Below, piece by piece: positions 55,901 through 64,000 of a stretch of DNA of 64,000 nt. The DNA lies in NCBI RefSeq assembly GCF_037392515.1, contig NC_090287.1, positions 11,769,001 through 11,833,000 of the forward strand, read 5' to 3'. The notes under the pieces are model-generated. The model was given only the letters and a program-made list of their open reading frames with translations, had not been told where the DNA came from and did not search any database. The position numbers and the translations under genes were made by a program. Every line of letters starts with the position of its first letter. Within the stretch, counting starts at the first letter, position 1. Origin of the DNA: Haliotis asinina. Lineage: Eukaryota > Mollusca > Gastropoda > Lepetellida > Haliotidae.

Positions 55901-58900
55901 TAATGAAATTGCAAATACCATAACCCCGATGATACCATAACGTGGTAGCAAGCTCAGTGATAACTTAATGTTACACGACTGGAATTTTTACAGAAGTATT
56001 TGAATTTTTTCTGCATCCTTGTGGACGTGCTGATAAATTTTGTTCCATCTACAGTGAATTCGCATCCTGTAAATCCCTGCTGTAAACTTGTAATAACTTG
56101 GTATACACACACAGTGGTTACTATAATTAGTAATACAGAAAGGATTGACAAATAATAATAAGTGCATTAATAATGCGCTCAACTCCATTCACTTGGTGAA
56201 TAGCATTAACAATTTAAGCGCAGCACATTATTACCCTGGGTACCCAAAGCTGCATGTGAGGCATTAGATGGTTAATAGTCAGATTGTGTTATAATACTTC
56301 CAACACAATAAGCAAAACCTCCGAGATTTCAAATACACAAGTCCAGTGTTCATGTCACAATGTATTGCACAACAAACATTGTGATGACATATGTCACAAG
56401 GTGACATAATTACCAGCTGCATATTATCAAATCAAACTTAAAAAGAAATGAAAGTGAAGGTTGTAGTTTAAGATGACGTATAATGTCAACAAAAACATTA
56501 CTCTCAAACTCTCTTGATATCTTGCACAATAGTTGTTCAAACACAAAAACATTCTGAAGAGTCACTAAGTTTCAGTGTATGAAACTGTGACCTTGAAAAT
56601 TAAGTGAAGGTCACCAAAATTGACTGAGTCCTGCACCTTCCCTCCCCAGATAAAGCTCGGTGTTGAATATGACGTATATACAGTGAACGGATCTTGAGAT
56701 ATCTCGCTGACAAGATAAAAAGCTAAAGTCCCCTTGTGACTTGAGATGAAGGTCCAGGCTACCAACGCCAACTGAGACTTTTCTTTCATTGTGATAAACC
56801 TAGAAACCATATATGAAAAGAATCTAGTCAACGGTTCTTAAGATATTCCAGTCAGTATGTACGTAGCCTAATTCTATATCTCAAATGAGAGAAAAATGAA
56901 AAATACACAAGCATAAGCGAGTTATTGAGTTTAGTTTTACGTTGCACTCACTGTGACTCAGCGATACTGCAGCTATATGGCGACACACTGTTGAGTCTGT
57001 CAGTCACTGAATCTGGACCAGACAATTCAGTGATCAACAGCATGAGCATCAATCCATGCAAATGGGAACCAATGACATGCATCAACCTAGTCAGTGAGCG
57101 TGACCACCCAATCCTGCATCTTATGAGAAGCATAATCGCCCTTTGTGGCAAGCATGGATTGCTTAAGCCATATTCTACCCCTGACCTTCATGCGTCACAC
57201 AAGCATAAAATAAACCCTTGCAAAAAGTAGAAATATTGTGTAGATCTACAGCCCATATCCCACATACACCAAATAATATTACTACTGGTGTTGGGAATCT
57301 GCAACCTAATCCACTACAGACTGTCAGAGGAATTGTGGGGAACGATTATCGATCATAATGAAAATATATATATTCATAATGCAATCACCAATTTTTTTTA
57401 TTTCAGATTTTTTTCTATAAATAGCACTGTCATGCAATGACATGCATGCATACAAGAACAAATATTTATCAGTATATCTTATTACAGTCATGTTAGATGT
57501 AAAATTTATTCACAGACAGGTCATAGTAATATTTACTATTATAATTTACTGTAGTCACGAATGCAAAAATATTAATACAATGTGCAAATCTTTAAGCTGT
57601 TTAGCCTATGTTTGTTCGTGAATGTCTGTCAAATTTAATAATTTGTTTGCTTCAATTAAGTGTTACACTAAAACAACAAAATCCTGATTAATAAAAAATA
57701 TGATTTTTTACAACCAATCATCATTTTTAATCCTCCGTTCAGTTGATTTTGGTTATTATTTTTGATCATCAGAACACCACCAATCATGATGTTGGATGAC
57801 ACTCATAGAGGCGCGGCAGTTGAAGAAGAGATGGGACTTCAGGTCATGATGACACTGACAATAACGTCCTGAACACCCAGTTGGGTTGAAATCTAAACAT
57901 GCTAAACGTGGGTTGCATCAGTCTATATGATGTATGCATTGATTTTCTCTCATTGTCTGCCAGTATGAACATCACTGCTCTGATGCTTTCTCAAATATTT
58001 AACCGTACACAGGTAATCACCATGACAAAAATCAATCTACAGTGAGAGTCTTGGGTAACACTAGATGTAACTGAACTGTACCGGTAGTTCTCAGAGCTCA
58101 CATTCATGAAAACATCATCAGTTCTATTCAGATGTTTAAAATTCCTTCTCTAAATAGACTATAAACTGCCTTTTATAGTGTCATCAAGGTCTCACAAAAA
58201 GATAACATCTGATATTTAATATATGATACATGCTAATTTGACTGAAGTGTTAGTATTACAAACGTTATTATAAATTCACAAGTACTTGCTATCTCAGTAA
58301 CCATGGTAACTAAAATGTTTAAAAGCAGTAACATAGATATGTTCTGGGTAACTGTTGGACAAAATATCTTCCTGCATGAAGAATCACAATCTGTAAGTGC
58401 AATGCTTTTCAAGAGAACCACTGAGGCAACGCTGTGAGTGTGACCTCCCACCTAGAGATCTGAACTAGAATTAGCCCCCATCAAGATATCCATTCCCTAC
58501 GTCATGTACACTGGTAAACTATCGCATCAAATCAGCCGACTTCTGAAACAAGCAACTAAACAATCCTGACACAAATGGATGGTGATATATCCACAAAAAA
58601 CAATGGTGTGGACGAAGCAAGCTTTCTGTCAAAACTATATAAGAGGCAACTGAACTCATAGTACCATCTCACTGCATACCTGGTCTGTGACTTTTTTAGG
58701 AATTAAAGTGTGTATTTGCACGAGTAAAACTCGGCAAAATCAGCCAGCTAACAGAACAGCAGGTTCAAAAATTCCTTGAGCATGTTGTTGCATAACTTGC
58801 AGCATAATGCTGAGAGAACACCTTTTCCAGATAAGCATGGCTAAGATATTGATTCATAGTGAATGAATCAGCATTATAATAATATAAAAACTCTTGCACC

Positions 58901-59641
58901 AGATCATCTACCAGTCCAAACTTTCTACTTCTCGTGAAAACTTGGTAAAGATATTGATTCATGGTGAATGAATCAACATCGATATAAGAACTCATATGCC
59001 TGACCACTGGATCTACCAGTACAAACTGGAAACCCTACTCAACTCACTGAGCAACAACAATTGAATCTAGAGATCGGTGAAGCGTGTCACAACCAGTTCG
59101 TGACAACTGGTCAAGCGAAAACCTGTAATTACTTCGTATGTCTCTACATGCTCGAAGCTAAACGTGAATTTAATAAGACATGCCGAGTTCGTATGGTTGA
59201 GCTATGGCATTATAACGGCACGTACTCATACGAGGTTAAGTACGGTAATGACTAAGTAAAAATGACGCGCCCCTACTTGAACTTGAAAAAAACTATCCTG
59301 GTGTAACCGTTTTTCGGAGACACAAAAAACACCCGTTGTTTTCTCTTTTTGGACGAGTAAGGAAAACACTTCACTGACTTGCTAAAGACGACATCATCTT
59401 AATAACAAGCCAGAGTCCGACGATTTTCACATTTCCTGGCGACGCGACGCACCGCGTTATAACAAGAGTAAACACTGCATCCGAAAAAGTAACACGTTCG
59501 AAAACATAGAGGCTTATCTGAGGAGACACTCCTGCGTATGAATGTAGAACTAGAGAACAGACAGATTTAAATTCTATTGCTGATATAAGAAACAAAACAA
59601 GAATATTACCAGTAAACGACGTGCACTTTCACTTTGCCCAT
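49985..59641 (-). CDS. SELENOW: Selenoprotein W, five exons, complete
   Basis: Exons on -: 59,641-59,610; 52,614-52,590; 52,113-52,060; 51,047-50,973; 50,056-49,985 (stop TAG). All junctions are AG/GT, the frame closes exactly at 258 nt, and the product is 85 residues with TGA read as selenocysteine. It starts MGKVKVHVVYCGGU, continues GYAPKFHKLETELMDEFGG, EIDVTSEATPNLSGKFEVTV, NGKLVHSKKNGDSFVDNHAK and ends LQKIVNAINAAL. That is the SelW/Rdx thioredoxin-like fold: beta1, the redox CxxU loop at residues 11-14, then the G(K)FEV.V.GKL.HSKK.GD.FVD core. Vertebrate SelW has about 87 residues with the same CxxU. It is a cytosolic glutathione-linked redox protein. Sec insertion needs a 3'UTR SECIS, which I could not place. 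Intron 1 is 7.0 kb; the promoter should lie just above 59,641. Exon order, spacing and conserved peptides leave little doubt. Confidence 0.95.
50057..52589. other. Introns 2-4 of selenoprotein W
   Basis: Outside the coding exons at 50,973-51,047 and 52,060-52,113 this is AT-rich intron. The 85-codon antisense ORF (50,922-51,179) contains exon 4 plus flanking intron. No nested gene or repeat family recognised. Confidence 0.6.
52590..52614 (-). other. SELENOW: 25-nt microexon carrying the selenocysteine TGA
   Basis: ttttttgcag|T GGC GGA TGA GGT TAC GCC CCC AAG|gtatgg. The exon begins in phase 2 (completing the Cys codon TG|T) and ends in phase 0. The Sec codon TGA is 52,607-52,605 within C-G-G-U-G-Y. 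It is short enough to be skipped by gene finders. If skipped, the 233-nt remainder would be out of frame. Confidence 0.93.
52615..54780. other. Intron 1 of selenoprotein W, distal part, with two dispersed repeats
   Basis: 53,270-53,400 resembles 56,165-56,290 ('cc(g/t)gg..taccc', 'ggcgctagaaggttaat' against 'ggcattagatggttaatagt'). 53,620-53,835 matches 63,405-63,640 ('cattgtattatcaatctcaa', 'ctcccTggggaccatacaac', 'ggactgggacac', 'cacagtactttgtc'). These are two further repeat families, apparently non-coding. The 107-codon ORF at 53,576-53,899 is repeat sequence. Confidence 0.55.
54800..55015. repeat. ~52-bp tandem repeat, about four units
   Basis: Units share 'ttggaggttttgacatcctg', 'a(c/a)agttatatg' and 'gaaatacaaatgc(a/g)g'. 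Divergence between units is considerable. It lies in intron 1 of selenoprotein W. Confidence 0.75.
55016..56914. other. Intron 1 of selenoprotein W, middle part
   Basis: AT-rich. The 122-codon ORF at 55,029-55,397 (+) has no motif and low complexity in places; I treat it as chance. 56,165-56,290 is the second copy of the repeat at 53,270. Confidence 0.5.
56915..57195 (+). repeat. Haliotis-type dispersed repeat, full-length but diverged
   Basis: 'gagttattgagtttagtttt', 'acgttgcact', 'gcagctatatggcgac', 'aacagcatgagcatcaatcc', 'agcatggattgct' and 'cctgaccttcatgcgt'. It is older than the copies at 8,236 or 26,260 judging by substitutions. Confidence 0.85.
57756..57917 (-). other. Short Cys-rich coding relic of uncertain family
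   Basis: 53 codons bounded by stops, too short for a usual ORF list: CNPRLACLDFNPTGC, then SGRYCQCHHDLKSHLFFNC and RASMSVIQHHDWWC. Two readings are possible. One is the C-terminal CxC..H..C motif of a LINE ORF (compare CSCDHDNEDVLHYLFDC at 30.9-31.3 kb). The other is a peritrophin-A/CBM14-like chitin-binding repeat (C..Y.QC....C...C spacing). LINE relics are common in this window, so I lean to the first. It lies in intron 1 of selenoprotein W and has no start codon. Confidence 0.3.
57918..59609. other. Intron 1 of selenoprotein W, proximal part, with a two-unit repeat
   Basis: 58,835-59,035 holds two ~108-bp units sharing 'aagatattgattcat(a/g)gtgaat', 'gaatcaacatc' and 'tctaccagtacaaact'. 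Nothing coding seen; 59,061-59,255 is an unsupported 64-codon ORF. Confidence 0.5.
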
Positions 59642-60207
59642 ATTGGTTTCTTTGCTGTTGTTTCACAACACACCGCCGCAATACGACACACACCTGCTCT
59701 CTACAATGTTTCTGCGCTCAATGAATCATCCGGGCAACACTATGGGAGATAACTCTGATCTGTTGTGCCGTGCAGCTCAATGTGCAGTGCAACATTGTCT
59801 TGAAATAGTGCAGGTGTTGCTTGCTGATCAATACAATTTACACGTTTTTTTTAATTTACGGGCTATGAAAGTGCTCACAAATATGTCCGGGATGGGTTCA
59901 TTAGATAAATCTGAGACCATATAATATATGGTGTCTGAATATATATCATGAATTATTATGACTGTGCCTATTAATATTCAGCAATTAACCAATGGTTATT
60001 TTACAAGAGTAATAATACAGAGAATGTATTCTCAATATACCAATCACACAATATTTATTCTGGGATGGCATTTAAGTATGTTCGTTTTTTTTATTGGCTG
60101 TTATTGAAAAATTAGAAGTGAAACGGTTTCAATAACCACTTCTGAGAGACGGTTCACTGCGTGTAGGAATATATTACACTCATTAACCGTTGCAAAGTTA
60201 AACAAAT
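59642..60207. promoter_or_regulatory. Probable selenoprotein W 5'UTR/promoter side
   Basis: The first coding exon starts at 59,641 on -, so transcription must begin above it. The interval 59,642-59,760 is less AT-rich than its surroundings and contains no ORF on - that would extend the protein. No TATA box at a sensible distance is obvious. This is inference from position only. Confidence 0.4.
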
Positions 60208-60357
60208 ATGTCGTCTGAAACCGTTACGCCTGACTTCGGCGATTTCTTTGATGAGTTTGGATCGCACATGGAGGAAAATATTAACCCAGCCTGGTTCCAA
60301 CATGAAAACGCGTTTAAAATGGCATTTAGCAGCATTAAAATCACTACCAAAATGTAA
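60208..60357 (+). other. Unassigned 49-codon ORF with protein-like composition
   Basis: ATG at 60,208 (aaatATGt) reads MSSETVTPDFGDFFDEFGSH and continues MEENINPAWFQHENAFKM to a stop at 60,357. Acidic, amphipathic start and the absence of low complexity make it look like the first exon of a protein (host or DNA-transposon), but I recognise no family and see no clear donor. It is divergent from selenoprotein W with about 570 bp between starts. Confidence 0.3.
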
Positions 60358-60676
60358 ACACAATAAGAGTATCTCTTAAATGTAACTAGCAACAGTCTTT
60401 TAAAAAAATATCAGTTTAAACAATGTTTATTCCATCCGATGGTCTGCATGATTTTACATAGGACAGGGTTTTGGGGGATTGGCAAACAGGCAAAACAGTC
60501 TATAATAATGCCTCTCCCGACATAATATGGAACATACACATTCAGACTTTACATGTATTACGGAAAATGAAACACATTCAGATTGTTGATGATGGATAAC
60601 AAGTGAAGTTTCTTGGACTCTAAATTGATAATAATTGTACAGTCGTAATGGAGTTGTTAAATATCGATGTTAGATT

Positions 60677-60985
60677 TTATGTTTTATTGAGACGAGTTGT
60701 TTCTCCAATAGAATTGTGGACTGATTTTGCTAAATTATTACCTTCAATGTCATTAAATCGGTTGTCACTGTACAGAATAGTTTTGATATGAAATTCTTTG
60801 GCGTAGAAGTATTTGTTTTGACTCAAATGATTAAAACGAAGAAACACCAAAAAAGTAATGTAATGAATCTTCTGTGGAATGGCCAGAAGGACAGGAGGTT
60901 TTTCAGCTAAATGTCTATCAACAAGGTGTGAGTTCAAATCGCTACAACCAAGACGGAGTTTGCTTGTATACAACAGACTTTATTG
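60677..60985 (-). mobile_element. LINE 3'-end relic
   Basis: The - strand reads 'SKLRLGCSDLNSHLVDRHLA', 'FLVFLRFNHLSQN', 'TILYSDNRFND' and 'SVHNSIGETTRLNKT'. The 'RLGCS.LN.HL' box and the closing 'LYG...FN......IF...IHN.I..T.RF' pattern are the C-terminus of Jockey/CR1-type LINE ORF2. The CxC zinc-like part is degraded. A sister relic with the better C-terminal motif lies at 30.9-32.2 kb. Fragment only; the RT core is absent. Confidence 0.6.
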
Positions 60986-63202
60986 CCCCCTGTGTATTTT
61001 GCAGGCTTCCTTTGTTAAAGAACAACTAAACTCAATTTTTGGTACTCTTGGTACTCGGTGGAGAAATCATACAGACACATTGATAGGTCCGAAAATTTAG
61101 AAAAAAATATATGCAAGAACTCCTCTGCCTCTTTCAGAGAACCTCTGCATGGTTTGTTTTGCCAAGTTTGATAATTTAGAAAGCGAAAGTGTGTTGTGAT
61201 TGGCTCGCTCAACTTCCCGGCGTATACACCTGACTGGATAAAAAGTCAGCCAAGGGAAGCGATAAATTTATCGGGTTTAGCCGTAGATGCATCCAGGGTA
61301 TAGTGGAGACTTATCGGAACGAGTACCCTGGAGATATCGAGGATGATCAAACAGGGGCAGTCTGTGATTTCTTAGTTAAGTTACGCTGCCTAACCCTCGA
61401 CATAAATTATAGAAATAAGGTGTTATTAAGGTTTAAAATTAAAATTCATTTGTAAATACTATTTTCTTACGAAACAAGGATTTGGAATATCGTGTAACCA
61501 GAGTTCTCCGAGGTGTCTAGTTTTATTTTCACACGAGAAAATTAGGATCGGCTTAGTGTCTGAATAGGTCAGTTAGACGCATGTTTTGGTATGACTGTAG
61601 ATAATCATACCGCGTCCACATGCACCTGTTTCCTTGTGCATGAATATTTGCTTTCCTGTCCTCTGACACATGTTTACTCATGAATAGTCATGAGTATATG
61701 TAGCTGGAGCACCTGTGTGTCGTAGTTCTCACAGTGTAAGTTCGGTCGCTTGGAAAACTGACACCACGGGCGTTTATGAAAATCACGCACAAGACAATAT
61801 GAAGTTTTATACATTTTCGGTATTAGTTTGGAATGATTATAGGTACATGTTACAGACTGATCTAGAATTTGTTCGTGGGCGCTATCACACTAATATCCTA
61901 CGCCTAATATTGGCTATTCTGTAGATTTCCTTTTGAACTCGTTGTTTACTTTATTTAATTACAAAACCAGGGGTCAGTTGTAGTAACGATGTAGTGTGAG
62001 ATGGGAACAGGTCAGATAACATTACGTTTAGAAGTTACGATTAGATGACGTCTCCTGATAATTACTGTCTCACAGTCCTAGACTTACACAAGTCTCCACT
62101 GTAAAACAAATTAATAGTTTAAATGATAATTTCGAAAAAATAGTAGATGACAGACCGGTGTCCTATACTGTCCACCTAGCCTTGCTTCTTCGAAGGATAG
62201 AATTTCTAAATACATCCATATATGGGCGTAGCATTCAGTACAGTCTTGAAGCAAGGCTATCACAGTCCTTGGAGCGCATTAGTATCATTACTGCCTCGCC
62301 TTCCCTGCATTGCCAAAGCTCTCAGTGCCTTCCCTGCCATGCCAAAGCTCTAAATGAAGCAAGCTAGGTTTCCTATCTCATAGTAGGATATTTATATTTA
62401 TTTATTATCCATATAGTGAAACATAACCGAGTACATAAAAAGCATATGTTGCACACGTGTAATAAACCCTTTCATTGGTCAGTTATCCGACCATGACCTC
62501 CATGACCCCATTGGAATGTGGCACTACTTTTTTCATTCATAACTTTTTACTACAAATTTACCAAGAATGTTCAGTCTCGCCAAAGACGTATATACGCCTT
62601 TGGTCTCGCTAAGTACCACGAGAACAAACCAGTGAAATGCTATCAAATACGAAACGTCACAAACATACAATTTTCCAAACACACCGTGTTTATTGATATG
62701 AGATTTCAAGAAAAGGTAAAAATAGAGTCGGCTCGATAACGATGCTGTTCTCACTATCTTCGGAGGTCCAATATACGTAGGGACATTCTGCATCAATATT
62801 GGCTAGTCTTCTATGGCAGTGAGTGAGACCGAGCCCGTTACAAAACGTCGCCGTGTTCCTCGCTCTCGTCTCAGTGACGCTTCTGACGACGAATAACTCT
62901 CCCTTTAACAATGTTTCCAGTTACATGTATACAATTCTAACAGTTACTTAAGATGATAAAGATTAAATTTCAATTCAAAGTGTGTGCGTGTTTTTTTTAT
63001 TTTTGTCTTCGTGTAAGAGTAGCTAGTCAATATATCATGCTCCTTACATAGAAGAATCACACAAGGAGTTTACGTCCATAGTGCCGTATCACTGTATTAT
63101 TATGCGACCTTGACCTTTAAGTCAAGCGACAACAGCTGATTTCGTTTCACGTGGACTTTGTTGTTTAGAAATAAAAAGTTAGACACAAATGGATAATATA
63201 GA
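60986..63202. other. No supported gene
   Basis: 62,290-62,352 carries a short duplication ('ccttccctgc(c)attgccaa' with 'agctct'). 62,813-62,896 (+) reads MAVSETEPVTKRRRVPRSRL and ends SDASDDE, a 27-codon frame with a nuclear-localisation-like KRRR; it is too short to support a gene. 61,260-61,400 is a somewhat GC-richer patch with no ORF. Otherwise AT-rich. Confidence 0.35.
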
Positions 63203-63346
63203 AATTAACACACTTGCGAGTGTGTCATATTGTTTTTACGAAACTCGTATAAGAAAAATCCATATTTCCCGAGCGAGAGCGAGTGAAATATGGATTTTTC
63301 TGACACTCGTTTCGTAAAAACAATATGACACACTTGCGAGTGTATT
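63203..63346. repeat. Long near-perfect palindrome (fold-back element)
   Basis: The left arm 'acacacttgcgagtgtgtca', 'tattgtttttacgaaac', 'aaaaatccatatttcccgagc' is mirrored by 'gcgagtgaaatatggatttt', 'cgtttcgtaaaaacaatatg' and 'acacacttgcgagtgt'. The arms are about 65 bp with few mismatches and almost no loop. No TSD is obvious. It could be a foldback MITE. Confidence 0.85.
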
Positions 63347-63404
63347 AATCTCTATCTATACTATAGGATATTAATATTTATATAGCTCACATATCCAGGT
63401 AACC

Positions 63405-63640
63405 GGTACTTGCTCAAGGCGCTGTCGTATATTTACTTCGATCATTGAACGTCAATATTAACGGCCCATTGTATTATCAGTCTCAACTCCCCGGGGAGTA
63501 TACAACTCTTGCTGCCTCCAGGCGCACCGAGGTATTTGTAGCTGTCTCATCCTACCGAGGTAATCATTCACAGCAGGGTGGACTGGGACACATAGTCACA
63601 GTACTTTGTCCAAGTTTACTGCACGTTGCTGTACCCGCAA
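63405..63640 (+). repeat. Dispersed repeat related to 53,620-53,835
   Basis: Shares 'cattgtattatcagtctcaa', 'ctccccggggagtatacaac', 'ggactgggacacatagtcac' and 'agtactttgtccaagtttac' with the copy in the selenoprotein W intron. The upstream 'tatccaggtaaccggtactt' and 'gctcaaggcgctg' also link it to the insert at 45,250. Confidence 0.7.
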
Positions 63641-64000
63641 CTAGGTGTATGCACGTGTTCATGTGGCCACCATCTGGTCATATACCAACGGATTCGTGGG
63701 TTCTTGTAAGTGCATAGGGCTGTGTACTTACACTAGGGGTTGTGACAACACGGGAAGAATCTGCACACGAATTGACTTCAAAGTTTTTCCGCCCGGTCAC
63801 AGTGGGCTCGATCCCAACACTTTAACCTCGCTGGATCACTAGTTATATAGATATAGCCAAAGTTTTTTGAAAATATACACTCTTCAAAAAACGAAACGCA
63901 AAATCCAAATATGAATGTTATTCAATGACGTGTAGATCCGCGGAAAACAAAGATACATGAATGAAATTTTGTGGAGCAATGCATTACTATCTTGTACATA
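63641..64000. other. Unassigned end; possible transposon terminus at 63,876
   Basis: From 63,876 'acactcttcaaaaaacgaaa' with 'cgcaaaatccaaatatgaat' looks like the end of a DNA transposon running off the window; I recall this kind of terminus from Tc1/mariner-type elements of marine invertebrates. The other end is not visible, so this is weak. Confidence 0.25.

Overview
The window is animal nuclear DNA: spliced genes with GT/AG introns, long AT-rich introns, dense SINE, LINE, Penelope-like and DNA-transposon relics, and many microsatellites. Two dispersed repeat families recur throughout. One is a tRNA-derived SINE ending in 'gcggcgtaaaact..actcactcac'. The other is a ~270-bp repeat running from 'gcaatattccagctatatgg' to 'gaccttcacgggt'. 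From memory, both are typical of abalone (Haliotis) genomes, so I read this as a vetigastropod mollusc, most likely Haliotis. No database was searched.

Layout. 1-12.7 kb is mostly repeats, with a Penelope-like element fragment at 4.06-5.16 kb that carries hammerhead-like motifs. 12.7-44.3 kb is a local cluster of Golgi-type carbohydrate sulfotransferase genes (Sulfotransfer_2 / HNK-1ST-CHST family). Copy 1 is on + (anchor exon 13,196-13,265; catalytic exon 18,733-19,881). A broken copy on + lies at 28.2-29.0 kb, with a duplicated, microsatellite-disrupted anchor exon at 25.3 kb. Copy 2 is on - (anchor exon 37,567-37,489; catalytic exon 34,420-33,164). Copy 3 is on - (anchor exon 44,305-44,227; catalytic exon 41,594-40,472) and has one frameshift. 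Between them lie two copies of a repeat carrying a THAP-like zinc-finger start, two LINE relics, a nearly whole Tc1-like transposon (34,821-36,124) with TA target sites, and several fold-back elements. A second Penelope-like fragment lies at 45.7-46.4 kb.

49,985-59,641 on the - strand holds a complete five-exon selenoprotein W gene (85 residues). Its selenocysteine TGA sits in a 25-nt microexon at 52,614-52,590. ORF-based annotation would miss it, because no coding exon reaches 80 nt and one contains an in-frame stop. The rest, to 64 kb, is a LINE tail, a large hairpin repeat, dispersed repeats and unassigned sequence.

How it fits together. The sulfotransferases should be type II Golgi membrane enzymes that transfer sulfate from PAPS to glycans. 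The copies share a two-exon plan: a short membrane-anchor exon ending in phase 1, a 2.6-5.5 kb intron, and one large catalytic exon. Copies 1 and 2 share an ancient repeat in their introns and are nearly identical only in their 3' halves, which suggests segmental duplication followed by gene conversion. Selenoprotein W is an unrelated small redox protein.
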